A stretch of 43,280 bases of DNA. Source: Pyrinomonadaceae bacterium (GTDB lineage: Bacteria; Acidobacteriota; Blastocatellia; Pyrinomonadales; Pyrinomonadaceae). The translations under genes and the position numbers were made by a program. The notes below the pieces were generated by a model. It made no database searches and was not told where the DNA came from. It worked only from the letters and a program-made list of their open reading frames with translations. Within the stretch, counting starts at the first letter, position 1; each line of letters begins with the position of its first letter. The DNA lies in the NCBI GenBank assembly GCA_014534425.1, contig JACVRN010000036.1:1-43280 (forward strand). Reading direction: 5' to 3'. Positions 1 through 9,134 of the stretch are shown piece by piece.

Positions 1-432
1 GCCCACCATCTCAAGCATCTTTACGGCGTGCTCGTAGGCCTGGCTCTTGTTGTAGCCGAGGTGCAGGCGCGTCAGCTCCATCAACTGCTTTGAGATGCGC
101 ATGAAGGGATTGAGCGAGGTCATGGGGTCTTGAAAGATCATGCTGATGCGCTTGCCGCGAATCTTTCTGACCTCGTCAACTGGGAGCGCCATCACATCCT
201 GCCCGTCGAAGATAACCTCGCCCGAAACTATCTTTCCCGGAGGGTCTGGAATCAATCTTATAATCGAAAGATTGGTGACGGATTTTCCAGAGCCGCTCTC
301 GCCCACAATGCCCAGCGTCTCGCCGCGCTTGAGGTCAAAAGTAATCCCGTCCACAGCCTTGACCGTCCCGTCTTCCGTGAAGAAGTAGGTCTTCAGGTCT
401 CTGACTTCCAAAATGTTCCCGTCACGACTCAT
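1..432 (-). CDS. oppD: Oligopeptide ABC transporter ATP-binding protein OppD, N-terminal part (cut by window edge)
   Basis: Cytoplasmic ATPase subunit of an Opp/Dpp-type peptide importer that powers uptake through OppBC. The 144 visible residues carry the Walker A motif GESGSGKS at residues 44-51 and the Q-loop with the family-typical FQDPMTSLNP at 100-109. The signature motif and Walker B lie beyond the window start. The ATG at 432-430 gives the standard short N-terminus before the first beta strand. The gene is 48 nt downstream of oppC on the same strand, so it is probably cotranscribed with it. Assignment to OppD/DppD rather than OppF/DppF rests on position and N-terminal similarity and is less certain than the family. 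Confidence 0.9.
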   Translation of the reverse strand, partial: MSRDGNILEVRDLKTYFFTEDGTVKAVDGITFDLKRGETLGIVGESGSGKSVTNLSIIRLIPDPPGKIVSGEVIFDGQDVMALPVDEVRKIRGKRISMIFQDPMTSLNPFMRISKQLMELTRLHLGYNKSQAYEHAVKMLEMVG

Positions 433-480
433 AAAATTGTCTCATTGATTCAATGAACCGATGAAGAAATGAATCAATCG

Positions 481-1548
481 TTAAACCTTTCTCATGTGCG
501 GGTCGAGCGCGTCACGCAGTCCGTCGCCCACGAAGTTGAGACTAAAGAGCGTCAGTGCCATCGTCACGCCCGGAAAAATAATCATCCAGGGATAGATGGC
601 TATGTTGTCCGCGCCTTCGGAAGCAAGCGTGCCCCAAGACGAAAGCGGCGCTTGCACACCAAGTCCAAGAAAGCTCAGGAAGGCTTCTTGAAGGATGACG
701 GAAGGGACTGTCAGCGTCGCGTAGACTATGACAGGCCCAAGAGTGTTTGGGACAAGGTGGCGGAAGATTACCTTCCAAGTGGGCACGCCTATGGAGCGCG
801 CGGCTTCTATGAACTCCTGATTCTTCAGGGAGAGAACCTGCCCACGGACTATGCGCGCCATCGTCAGCCAGGAGACAGCGCCGAGCGCAGCAAAGAGCAG
901 GAAGAGACTCTTTTCAAAGAGCGCCAAGAGCACTATCACTATAATCATGTAAGGCACGGCGTAGATGAGGTCTACGATTCTCATCATGACGTTATCAATC
1001 TTGCCGCCGAAGTAACCGGAAATCGCTCCGTAGCTCACGCCTATGACGAGCGACACTGCGGTCGCCACCAGCGCCACCATCAGAGAGATGCGCCCGCCTA
1101 CAAGCACGCGCGCCAGTATGTCGCGCCCCTGCGGGTCTGTTCCCATAGGATGCTGCCAGCTAGGCGGCATGGCTTTCACAAGCGCCCGCTCGCTGGGGAT
1201 GGTGGCGTAGGTGTAGCCCGTGATGGTCTGCAAGATAATCGGGCCTATGAGCGCAGCCAGGATGACGAAGATGACTACTGCGCCGCCGAGCACAGCCAGC
1301 TTGTTCTTCTTCAAGCGCCGCCATGCGTCACGCCACAGGCTCGTGCCTTCCACGAAGCCCGCCGTCTCCTGCCCCAAACGGTTCGCAGGCGGCGCTGTGC
1401 CGTAGAGTTGGTCTGCGGCCATCGCTTCCGGCTCGTTAATCATCTTCTGCCGCGCGGCCACGTCCGGCGGCGCTAAATGCGTGGCATCCTCCACAGGCTC
1501 GTTCGGCCTCTCGGTCGGAACTCTTTCCGTCTCGTTCACTCGCGCCAT
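481..1548 (-). CDS. oppC: Oligopeptide ABC transporter permease OppC
   Basis: Inner-membrane permease of the peptide importer, 355 residues. A cytoplasmic leader of about 80 residues, rich in Glu, Pro and Ala, is longer than usual. TM1 follows at about 84-104, then the OppC-type motif MGTDPQGRD at 135-143, and five more hydrophobic segments in a BPD_transp_1 domain. The EAA loop that contacts the ATPase starts at residue 248 (EAARSIGVPTWKVIFRHL). The C-terminal GDGLRDALDPHMRK is characteristic of OppC/DppC. The gene starts 15 nt after oppB ends. Family assignment is firm; substrate (oligo- or dipeptide) is inferred from the neighbouring binding proteins. Confidence 0.95.
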   Translation of the reverse strand: MARVNETERVPTERPNEPVEDATHLAPPDVAARQKMINEPEAMAADQLYGTAPPANRLGQETAGFVEGTSLWRDAWRRLKKNKLAVLGGAVVIFVILAALIGPIILQTITGYTYATIPSERALVKAMPPSWQHPMGTDPQGRDILARVLVGGRISLMVALVATAVSLVIGVSYGAISGYFGGKIDNVMMRIVDLIYAVPYMIIVIVLLALFEKSLFLLFAALGAVSWLTMARIVRGQVLSLKNQEFIEAARSIGVPTWKVIFRHLVPNTLGPVIVYATLTVPSVILQEAFLSFLGLGVQAPLSSWGTLASEGADNIAIYPWMIIFPGVTMALTLFSLNFVGDGLRDALDPHMRKV

Positions 1549-1563
1549 AACGTTCCGCCTCCC

Positions 1564-2949
1564 TTAACTGTACCTGATACGCGGGTCTATGTACGCGTAC
1601 GCGATGTCCACCAGAAGATTGAAGAGCAAGATGATGGTTGAGATAAAGGCTGTGATGCCCAGGAGCAGAGGCTCGTCGCGGTTGAGCGCCGCGTTGATTA
1701 AATAGTTGCCCAAGCCCGGCAGCGCAAAGATGCGCTCGACCACCACGGTTCCGCCCACAAGGAAAGCCAGCGCTGGCCCCGTGTAACTCACCACTGGCAA
1801 GATGCCGCCCCTCAGCGCGTGACGAATAATCACGTCGCGCTCCTTCAATCCCTTGGCCCGCGCCGTGCGAATGTAATCTTTCCTCAAGACCTCAAGCATG
1901 CCCGCGCGGGTCAGTCGCGCTATGTACGCCATGTAAACGGCTGCGAGCGTGATTGCGGGCAGCAGTATGTAACGAAGGCGCGGGATGCCGAACGGGCCGA
2001 CCTGCGCCGTCAGTTGGAACAGTCCGCTCAGCATGCGAATCAAAAGAGCGAGAAGCGGCGGCACGGCTGCGGCGATGATGCCGTAGACCAAGGATTCGAG
2101 CACCACGGAATGCGAGCGGCCCGCCAGCCAGTAGCCCACGCCGACGGCTATGATGACCAGAACTAGCGCTATCACGGGCATAGCCACGCCGGACGGCCCC
2201 CAGTTAGCGCTCTTCATGAACATGAAGCCAAGCCCAACCAGCACGGCTGTTCCAATCAGGAAGCCTACGATTGTCACCGCCCAGCTTGAGACTCCTTCGG
2301 CGGAGCGGTCTTCGACCAGCCGGTCGGGGCTGCTGCGCCGTCTCATGATTCTGTAGATGGAGAATACAGCGATGCCCGCGACCAGAAGTATGAAGACGCC
2401 CCATAGTAGATATTTCAGCCAAGGGAAAGGCCCGAACTCTACCAGCCAGTCCCAACGCGCTGCGGGCAGCCAGTAGAGCGTTAGGGCAAACAACAACACC
2501 AGTATCGGCCCCAATACAAAATTAGGAATACTGATGCCGAGCATCGCCGCAGCCATAGAACTGTAATCGAGCGCGGAGTTTTGACGAAGCGCGGCCAGTG
2601 TGCCGAAGAAGAGGCCGGTCACTAGAGCAATCAGGTAAGCTACCAGGCCAATCGTCGCGGACACCGGAAGCGAGCGCGCAAGGATTTCGTTGACGGTCTG
2701 CTCCGGGTACTGGCGCGAAAATCCGAAGTCGCCTCCGAGGATTTGCCACATGGTCTTGCCGTACTGCACGTACCAGGGCTTATCCAGACCGTACTTGGCG
2801 CGTATGTTCTTCTCTACGGCAGGCGGCAAGGCTTTGGGCTGCGAGTAGAAGTTTCCGGGCGCGAGCCTTATCAAAGCCCACGTCAGCGTGATGACCAGCA
2901 GCACCATCGGAAAGATGACCAGCAAGCGGCGGATTATGAACTTGAGCAT
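1564..2949 (-). CDS. oppB: Oligopeptide ABC transporter permease OppB, with an enlarged central membrane insert
   Basis: Partner permease of OppC. The N-terminus (residues 1-60, first TM then AKYGLDKPWYVQYGKTM) and C-terminus (LVDIAYAYIDPRIR) are typical OppB/DppB, and the EAA loop lies at about 362-386 (RTARAKGLKERDVIIRHA). At 461 residues it is about 140-150 longer than the common 305-325. The extra length sits between LPAARW (near 161-166) and LPAITLA (near 330-336) and adds three or four hydrophobic stretches (about 176-198, 222-244, 257-274, 283-305) with a charged RRRSSPDR loop between them. It is followed by oppC at 15 nt. It lies 142 nt downstream of oppA1, with a palindromic repeat in the gap. 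Confidence 0.93.
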   Translation of the reverse strand: MLKFIIRRLLVIFPMVLLVITLTWALIRLAPGNFYSQPKALPPAVEKNIRAKYGLDKPWYVQYGKTMWQILGGDFGFSRQYPEQTVNEILARSLPVSATIGLVAYLIALVTGLFFGTLAALRQNSALDYSSMAAAMLGISIPNFVLGPILVLLFALTLYWLPAARWDWLVEFGPFPWLKYLLWGVFILLVAGIAVFSIYRIMRRRSSPDRLVEDRSAEGVSSWAVTIVGFLIGTAVLVGLGFMFMKSANWGPSGVAMPVIALVLVIIAVGVGYWLAGRSHSVVLESLVYGIIAAAVPPLLALLIRMLSGLFQLTAQVGPFGIPRLRYILLPAITLAAVYMAYIARLTRAGMLEVLRKDYIRTARAKGLKERDVIIRHALRGGILPVVSYTGPALAFLVGGTVVVERIFALPGLGNYLINAALNRDEPLLLGITAFISTIILLFNLLVDIAYAYIDPRIRYS

Positions 2950-2967
2950 GACAGTTTCCCCGAAAGA

Positions 2968-3063
2968 GATTTAACAGGGATGGATAGGATAGAGAGGATG
3001 AAAGAAAAAGAATTTATTCATTCTCTTCTTTATCCTTTTCATCCTGTCCATCCTGTTTGAATC
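2968..3063. repeat. Long palindromic spacer repeat, ACAGGATRG word family, copy 1
   Basis: Imperfect inverted repeat of about 96 bp. The left arm (2968-3008) and right arm (3024-3063) pair over roughly 36-40 bp. Each arm is made of degenerate words of about 9 bp centred on AGGAT. The ends are conserved with two further copies at 10772-10851 and 39151-39240: TTAACAGGG on the left and CCTGTTTGAATC on the right. It fills most of the oppA1-oppB gap and would fold into a long hairpin in the operon transcript. Confidence 0.85.
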
Positions 3064-3091
3064 TTTCTTGCATAAACTAATAGTCCGGCCC

Positions 3092-5083
3092 TTAACGATT
3101 CAGGAAGCCGAAGAATCTGCTCCTCCATCCAAGGTCGGCCACGCCCAAGGATTCAGCCGTGATGTTGTGGTCTATGTAGACGCCGCGCCAGTCGTGCTGA
3201 TCCAGAAGGTTCGGCACAAGGTTCTTCACATACGGCTTGCACATGAAAGAGCTTGGCCCCACGAAGAGCGGGATGACGGGCTGCTGCTTGAGCATGTAGC
3301 TTTCGGCATCGCGCAACATCTGCATGCGCTTCTCGTTGTTCGTCTCGGCGTTCGCGGTCAGGAGCATCTGGTCATACTTGGCATCGGCCCAGCCCGTGCC
3401 GTTGTTGGCCGACGCTGTGGTCATCAAATCAAGGAAGGTGTTCGGGTCAACGTAATCGCCTATCCAGCCGCGACGCGCCAGCCCCTTGAACTCCATCTTT
3501 GTGCTTCGCGTCTTCTCAAGATAGACGCGCCACTCGACGTTGGTTAGCTCCACCTTGATGTTCAACTCTTTTTTGAGCATAGCCTGCACAAGCTCCATCG
3601 TCTGCTTGTTGGATTCGGCTGTGTTGTAAAGCTGCTCTATTTCCGGGAAGCCCTTGCCGTTCGGAAATCCCGCCTCGGCCAGAAGCTTGCGCGCGAGGTC
3701 AGGGTTGTAGCCCTCGCCCTCCGCGTTCTGATACTCGTCCATCTTGGGCGTGAAGGCCGTCAAAGGCTGTCGGCCCGGTGCTTGGTCAGCGATTATCTGA
3801 CGATTGATAGCCAGATTCAGCGCTCGGCGCACACGCACATCGTTCATCGGCGGAATCTTCGTGTTGATTGCCAGATACTCAATCTGCAAGTAGGGGCCGT
3901 ACTTGTAATCCTTCTTCGTCTCCTTCATCTGGTTGCGCCAGGGCGGAGGCACTTCGTTACTTTGCGTGCAATCAATCTCGCCCGACTTATAGAGGTTCAT
4001 GGCCGTGGTCAACTGCTCTGTCGCGGGAAAGATTATCCTGTCGAGCTTGGTGTTCGCGTTGTCCCAGAACGCGGGGTTGCGTACCAGCACAATCTTCTCG
4101 TACGGCGACCACTCTTCGACTTTGAAAGCGCCGGAGGTGATGATGTGGCTCGGCTTGACCCACTGCTGGTCTCCCCACTTTTCAATCGCCTGCCGTGGGA
4201 CGGCGCGGAAGAACTGGTGATAAAGAAGCTTGACGAAGTAAGCGGTCGGCGCTTCGAGCGTCACCTGGAAGGTGTAATCATCAAGAGCGCGCACGCCAAC
4301 ATTTTCTTTCGCCACGTTGACGAACTCTTTGCCCTGAAGAAAGCGCGCAAGCTCAGGCTTTCCGGGCTTGTTCTTCGCGGGGTCGCCGTTGACGAGCTTG
4401 CCACGGTCATCAGCGTCCGCCGGAACGAAGAAATATTTCTCCTTCGCCTTCGCGCCATCAGCCGGAGCTTTGTCGAATCGCTCAGGCTCCGCGCCTGTAA
4501 AGCTGACGGGGCCGTTCGTGCCCGCGCGCTCAAGGTCTCCTTCGGTCGCGTACTTGCCTGTCTGCGGGTCGCGCACGAACGCGGAGTTGTTATTGTACGG
4601 CTCCGCGAATTTGACGACGTACATCAAGCTGGCGTACGGCGCGGCGAACTCCGGCGACACCGCTCTGCGCCAGGAGTAGACGAAGTCGTTCGCATTCAAA
4701 GGCGCGCCGTCCGTCCACTTTGCATCTTTGCGAAGATGAAATGTCCAGATGGTTCCGTCATCGTTCACGTCCCAGTTCGTGGCGAGCGAGGGCCTGGGCT
4801 TCATGTTCTCTTCTGTGTACTCCACAAGCCCGTCGAAGATTGCTGCGGCGATGCGGGATTCCGGCTGGCCGGTCATGTACTGCGGGTCTAGCGTCTGCGG
4901 CTCTGCGCCCGTGATGTAGCGTAAAGTCTGCCCTTCGGGTGGCTGCACCTTGCCGAAGTAAGGCTCGTTCTTTGCGCTTGCCGAACAGGCCGCGCTTATC
5001 ACGGCCAGGGCCAGAAGAAGCGCCACCAACTCAAGCTGTTTCGTGCGGACGGTCATCATTTCTTTAACTCCCAAAACTTTCAT
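3092..5083 (-). CDS. oppA: Oligopeptide-binding lipoprotein OppA, paralog 1
   Basis: Peptide-binding lipoprotein (SBP_bac_5 family) that delivers peptides to OppBC, probably anchored to the outer face of the inner membrane. A lipoprotein signal peptide ends in the lipobox ISAAC. From the first ATG the protein is 663 residues. The second in-frame ATG at 5059 (residue 9) follows a GGGAG Shine-Dalgarno by 8 nt and would give a 25-residue signal peptide, so translation probably begins there. The mature part starts with PYFGKVQPPEGQTLRYITGAEPQ-type sequence shared with the next gene, then WTFHLRKDAKWTDGAPL and YVYSWRRA-like binding-protein motifs. Only 3 nt separate it from the upstream paralog, so the two are coupled and arose by tandem duplication. 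Confidence 0.93.
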   Translation of the reverse strand: MKVLGVKEMMTVRTKQLELVALLLALAVISAACSASAKNEPYFGKVQPPEGQTLRYITGAEPQTLDPQYMTGQPESRIAAAIFDGLVEYTEENMKPRPSLATNWDVNDDGTIWTFHLRKDAKWTDGAPLNANDFVYSWRRAVSPEFAAPYASLMYVVKFAEPYNNNSAFVRDPQTGKYATEGDLERAGTNGPVSFTGAEPERFDKAPADGAKAKEKYFFVPADADDRGKLVNGDPAKNKPGKPELARFLQGKEFVNVAKENVGVRALDDYTFQVTLEAPTAYFVKLLYHQFFRAVPRQAIEKWGDQQWVKPSHIITSGAFKVEEWSPYEKIVLVRNPAFWDNANTKLDRIIFPATEQLTTAMNLYKSGEIDCTQSNEVPPPWRNQMKETKKDYKYGPYLQIEYLAINTKIPPMNDVRVRRALNLAINRQIIADQAPGRQPLTAFTPKMDEYQNAEGEGYNPDLARKLLAEAGFPNGKGFPEIEQLYNTAESNKQTMELVQAMLKKELNIKVELTNVEWRVYLEKTRSTKMEFKGLARRGWIGDYVDPNTFLDLMTTASANNGTGWADAKYDQMLLTANAETNNEKRMQMLRDAESYMLKQQPVIPLFVGPSSFMCKPYVKNLVPNLLDQHDWRGVYIDHNITAESLGVADLGWRSRFFGFLNR

Positions 5084-5086
5084 CTT

Positions 5087-7060
5087 CTAAAAAAAGCTGC
5101 GACTAAAGAGGGCGAAGTATTTGCTGCGCCAGGAGGCTTCCGATATTCCCAAAGATTCAGCCGTGACGCTGTGGTCTATGTAGACGCCGCGCCAGTCGTG
5201 CTGATCCAGAACGTTCGACACAAGGTTCTTGACATAAGGTTTGCAGACGAAGGCCGTGGGGCCTACGAAGAGCGGGATGATGGGCTGCTGTTCCAGCATG
5301 TAGCTTTCCGCATCCCGCATCATCTTTGCGCGCTTCGCAGGGTCAAGCTCCGCGCTCGAAGCCTGAAGCATCGTGTCATACTTTTTGTCGCCCCAGCCCG
5401 TGCCGTTATTTTCCGAGGCCGTGGTCATCAATTCGAGGAACGTGTAAGGGTCAACGTAGTCTGCGTTCCAGCCACGCCGCGCCATCCCTTTGAATTCGCG
5501 CTTTGAGTTGCGCGTCCTGTCCAGGTAGACGCGCCACTCCACGTTCGTTAACTCGACCTGAATATTTAGCTCCCGCTTGAGCATTGCCTGAATAAACTCC
5601 ATAGTCTGTTTATTCGACTCTGCCGTGTTATAGAGAAGCTCTATAGGCGGAAAGCCCCGGCCTCCGGGGAAGCCCGCCTCTGCCAGAAGCGCGCGGGCCT
5701 TTTCAGGATTGAAGTCGTTGCCGCGAGCGCTCTCGTAGCCTTCCATCTGCGGCGTGAAGGCTGTTAGAGGCTGACGGCCCGGAGCCTGGTCTGCGAGAAT
5801 CTGGCGATTGATTGCCATTGAGATTGCGCGGCGCACGCGAGCGTCGTCTAGCGGCTTCGTGGCCGTGTTGACCGCCAGAAATTCTATGTACATAAACGGG
5901 CCGTACTTGTAGTCCTTCTTCGTCTCCTTAAGCTGCTTGCGCCATGCCGGAGGGACTTCCGTAGATTGTGTGCAATCGACCTCGCCCGACTTGTAAAGAT
6001 TCATGGCGGTGGTCAGTTGCTCTATGGCCGGAAAAATAATTCGGTCGAGCTTCGTGTTTGCGTTGTCCCAGAAGAGAGGATTGCGCTCGACCACTATCTT
6101 TTCGTAAGGCGTCCAGGAGGCCAGCCGGAACGCGCCGCTTGTGACGATATGGCCGGGCTTGACCCACAACTGGTCTCCCCATTTCTCAATCGCCTGTCGC
6201 GGCACGGGGCGAAAGAAATTGTGGTAGAGCATCTTGATGAAATAAGCGGTCGGAGTTTCCAGCGTCACCTGAAAAGTGTAGTCATCGAGAGCGCGCACGC
6301 CAACGTACTCTTTCGTCACGGGCACGAACTCTTTGCCTTCCAGAAAGCGAGACAGGGCAGGCTGCGCGGGCTTGTTCTTGGCAGCTTCGCCGCTTAAAAG
6401 CTTTGCGCGCTCTTCGCGGTCGGCGGGCACGAAGAGATACTTTTCCTTGCTACCAGTTTCGCCGCTTCCCTTATCAAACCTCTGCGGCTCCGCGCCCGTG
6501 CATGAAATGTCAGCGCCCGCTTGTGCGCGCTCGAAATCGTTTTCGGTGACAAACTTTCCGCTCTGCGGGTCGCGCACGAATGCCTGTTGACTGTTATAGG
6601 CTTTGCCGTGCCTGAGAATGTGCATCATGCTGGCATAGGGTGCGGCAAATTCTGCGGAGAGGGCGCGACGCCAGGAGTAGACGAAGTCGTTGGCGTTGAG
6701 AGGCGCGCCGTCTGTCCACTTCGCGTCTTTGCGAAGATGAAATGTCCAGACGGTTCCATCCGGGCTTACTTCCCAACTGGTCGCAAGCGAAGGTCTGGGC
6801 AGGCTGCTGACCTCTTCGTATTCCACAAGCCCATCGAAGAGAGCCACTGCGATGCGAGACTCTGGAACTCCTGTCATGAATTGAGGGTCAAGGGTCTGCG
6901 GCTCCGCGCCAGTGATGTAGCGCAAGGTCTGTCCTTCGGGCGGCTGGATTTTTCCGAAGTAGGCATCGGATTTCGCGGCAGCCGTGCAGCCCGCCGCGAC
7001 CACAGCCGCAACGAACAGGAGAGCACCTAGGAAGTGTTTGTTCGAGCGACAGGTGTACAC
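5087..7060 (-). CDS. oppA: Oligopeptide-binding lipoprotein OppA, paralog 2
   Basis: Second SBP_bac_5 lipoprotein, closely similar to the next gene along its whole length, including FVYSWRRALS and WRKQLKETKKDYKYGP. The frame is open upstream to a TTG at 7093, but a strong ribosome-binding site (AAAGGAGGT) lies inside that extension. The GTG at 7060, 13 nt after GGAGG, is therefore the more likely start; the spacing is on the long side. It gives 657 residues and a 25-residue signal peptide ending in the lipobox VAAGC. The gap of about 220 nt upstream may contain its own promoter (7160-7188). Probable role: peptide capture with a specificity differing from paralog 1 (inference). Confidence 0.92.
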   Translation of the reverse strand: MYTCRSNKHFLGALLFVAAVVAAGCTAAAKSDAYFGKIQPPEGQTLRYITGAEPQTLDPQFMTGVPESRIAVALFDGLVEYEEVSSLPRPSLATSWEVSPDGTVWTFHLRKDAKWTDGAPLNANDFVYSWRRALSAEFAAPYASMMHILRHGKAYNSQQAFVRDPQSGKFVTENDFERAQAGADISCTGAEPQRFDKGSGETGSKEKYLFVPADREERAKLLSGEAAKNKPAQPALSRFLEGKEFVPVTKEYVGVRALDDYTFQVTLETPTAYFIKMLYHNFFRPVPRQAIEKWGDQLWVKPGHIVTSGAFRLASWTPYEKIVVERNPLFWDNANTKLDRIIFPAIEQLTTAMNLYKSGEVDCTQSTEVPPAWRKQLKETKKDYKYGPFMYIEFLAVNTATKPLDDARVRRAISMAINRQILADQAPGRQPLTAFTPQMEGYESARGNDFNPEKARALLAEAGFPGGRGFPPIELLYNTAESNKQTMEFIQAMLKRELNIQVELTNVEWRVYLDRTRNSKREFKGMARRGWNADYVDPYTFLELMTTASENNGTGWGDKKYDTMLQASSAELDPAKRAKMMRDAESYMLEQQPIIPLFVGPTAFVCKPYVKNLVSNVLDQHDWRGVYIDHSVTAESLGISEASWRSKYFALFSRSFF

Positions 7061-7159
7061 GGGCTTTGTAGAACCTCCTTTAAGGAACTTCAATACACGT
7101 CTGCCAAACCGTACGGCGGGAGAGCTTTAACCTGTAACTTGCGGGGGAGCGGAAGGCTC

Positions 7160-7188
7160 ACGTTATCACGCGCGGCTTCCCATTTCAA
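7160..7188 (-). promoter_or_regulatory. Possible sigma70 promoter for the oppA2-oppA1-oppB-oppC-oppD transcript
   Basis: Read on the minus strand, TTGAAA (7183-7188), 17 nt, then TAACGT (7160-7165), about 100 nt before the oppA2 start. The -35 box is good but the -10 box is weak. Its place in the only large gap within the Opp cluster fits a promoter, but the match could be chance. Confidence 0.35.
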
Positions 7189-7284
7189 GACGCATACTCT
7201 TTACGCACGACCACTTAACCGATGCTCAAGCGGCCCGCGCGAGTTGCTTTCCATTTTCCCATCGAAAAATCCATCGCGGCCCGA

Positions 7285-9117
7285 CTATTTGTACCAAGTG
7301 GCACTAGCTTTCTGCGGCTGCTGCCAACCAGTTTCAATACGCACGCTCTTGAGCGAGGGCGCGTCCAGCAAATTAGTATCAAAGCCGACGACGTAAGGCT
7401 TTATAAGCTGGTAAGACGACGCGAAGTAAATAGGAATCGCGGGTAATTCTCTGAGCGCCTGCTCTTCGGAAAGCACGGGCGGCACAAGCGGCGCGCTTCT
7501 TTCGGGCAAGCGCTTTTCATCAACCTTCTTCCCGTTCTGGTTCGCGTTCGCGCCCAGGGCAGGAGTCTCAGTCTTTTCGGGCGAAGGCGATGCGGCATCA
7601 CCGGCGGCAGCCTCCACGCTCGTAGTGTCGAACATCAAGCGCATGTTCGTCTCTTCGTCCATAGTCTGCATGACGAAGCCACGGCGCACCACGTCATAGT
7701 CGCCAGCCTTGACGGCCTGCTCATATTCGTCCCACGGCTTTGAGATGACTTCAACCTTGATGCCAAGCGACGTGCGCCACATCTCAGCGACGCTTTCGGC
7801 CACCTGTCGCTGCTGCTCGTTGCGATTGATTAGGAGTCTTAAGACGGGAAAGCCCGCGCCTTTTGGAAAGCCTGCGGCGGCCAGCAGCGTTTGAGCGCGC
7901 GTGACATTCTTTTCCAGCGTGGGCAGCTTGTTCTCTGTATGTGCAAGCTCTTCCGTCTCAGGCAGGAACCTTCTGGCAGGCTCGGTCGCGCCGCCCATCT
8001 CGTCCTCGCAGATGCGGTCGCGGTCAATCACAATCGCCAGAGCCTCACGAACGCGCACATCGTCAAAGGGAGCTTTCGCAGTGTTGAAGCTGTAGAAGGT
8101 TATGGCACCGTAGGTCGAGCGGCGAAAATCTTTGTAGGGCGCAAGCAGCTTTATCGCCAGAGGCTCAAATCCTGCGTTCGTCACGGCGTCCACCTCTCCC
8201 GCGCGATAGGCTGAAAGCGCCGCTTCCGTATTCTGCGCCGCGACGAACTGCACGCGCTGAAGGCTGACGCTGCGCGCGTCCCAATAGTTCCCCGCCCTCT
8301 CAAGCGTCACGCCTTCGCGCGTGGCGCGAGTGAACTGGAAGGCTCCGTTAGAGACTACGCGCTGCGCCTGCATGGGCGAAGGCAGTTGCGCGTCTATGTC
8401 ATGAACGGGACGGAAAACAGGATGCGCTACGAGCGACGGAAAGTTCGCGTCCGCACGAACCAGCCGCACGCGCAGAGTATGGTCGTCCAACGCCTCTGCG
8501 CCGAAAGGCGGCGGGGCCTGAGGCTCCTGCGCCTTCTCTTTCTTGGACTCGGCCTTGGTCTCTTTCTTCTCGCCCACCCGCGCAACGCTTTGAGGCTGCG
8601 TCTCTAAAGTATCGGTCGTCGCGCTCGTCGTCGGAGGCGGCGCAACGCCTCGTATGTTAGCCAGCAGCCGTGCGTGAGGGGCGCTGTCGCCCATCTTCAG
8701 GGTTCGCTTCCACGAGTTGACGAAGTCCTGCGCCGTGACGGGGTCATTGTTCGACCAGCGCGCGTCACGCCGCAGATGAAATGTCCACTCAAGATTGTCC
8801 GGCGTAGATTCCCAACGCTCCGCGACTGCGGGCACGGGCGCTAAAGTTTTCGGGTCGTAATCGGTCAGCCCCTCGAACATGGCGCGTATCACGTCCGTCT
8901 CCGGCGGAGCAGCCGCCAGCGCGGGGTCGAAGGTCTGCGGCAAGCCACCATTGCTCCAGCGAAACTCCTGCGTGCGCGGAACGCTGACGCGGCCATAGAA
9001 AGGCTCAACCTCGTGGTCAAGAAAGCAGCCGCCCGTCAGAGAGATGACGAGAATCAGGCAGGCCGCCGCACGCCCACGCCATCTTTCCAATCTACCGTTC
9101 GCTCTTCCTCTATTCAT
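7285..9117 (-). CDS. Divergent oligopeptide-binding lipoprotein (SBP_bac_5 family)
   Basis: A third solute-binding lipoprotein of 610 residues, clearly related to the OppA pair (RWESTPDNLEWTFHLRRDAR, then AQDFVNSWKRTL) but much diverged. The signal peptide ends in the lipobox LTGGC with Cys31. Two low-complexity inserts are seen: about residues 160-204 (Thr, Lys, Glu and Pro rich) and about 513-550 (Pro, Glu, Asn and Lys rich). The C-terminal segment keeps the family feature of an Ile-Pro-containing strand near the end (LPAIPIYFASSYQLIKPYV). It starts 17 nt after coaE. The substrate cannot be read from sequence; it may share the OppBC permease or serve another one. Confidence 0.88.
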   Translation of the reverse strand: MNRGRANGRLERWRGRAAACLILVISLTGGCFLDHEVEPFYGRVSVPRTQEFRWSNGGLPQTFDPALAAAPPETDVIRAMFEGLTDYDPKTLAPVPAVAERWESTPDNLEWTFHLRRDARWSNNDPVTAQDFVNSWKRTLKMGDSAPHARLLANIRGVAPPPTTSATTDTLETQPQSVARVGEKKETKAESKKEKAQEPQAPPPFGAEALDDHTLRVRLVRADANFPSLVAHPVFRPVHDIDAQLPSPMQAQRVVSNGAFQFTRATREGVTLERAGNYWDARSVSLQRVQFVAAQNTEAALSAYRAGEVDAVTNAGFEPLAIKLLAPYKDFRRSTYGAITFYSFNTAKAPFDDVRVREALAIVIDRDRICEDEMGGATEPARRFLPETEELAHTENKLPTLEKNVTRAQTLLAAAGFPKGAGFPVLRLLINRNEQQRQVAESVAEMWRTSLGIKVEVISKPWDEYEQAVKAGDYDVVRRGFVMQTMDEETNMRLMFDTTSVEAAAGDAASPSPEKTETPALGANANQNGKKVDEKRLPERSAPLVPPVLSEEQALRELPAIPIYFASSYQLIKPYVVGFDTNLLDAPSLKSVRIETGWQQPQKASATWYK

Positions 9118-9134
9118 AAAGCCAGATAAGCTAA

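Noticed and set aside
469..1476. Long plus-strand open frame (335 residues) opposite oppC
   Set aside because: Low-complexity Arg/His-rich translation with no family features; it mirrors the codon bias of oppC on the other strand.
3782..4891. Long plus-strand open frame (369 residues) opposite oppA1
   Set aside because: Arg/Val-rich shadow of a clear binding-protein gene, without ribosome-binding site or family match.
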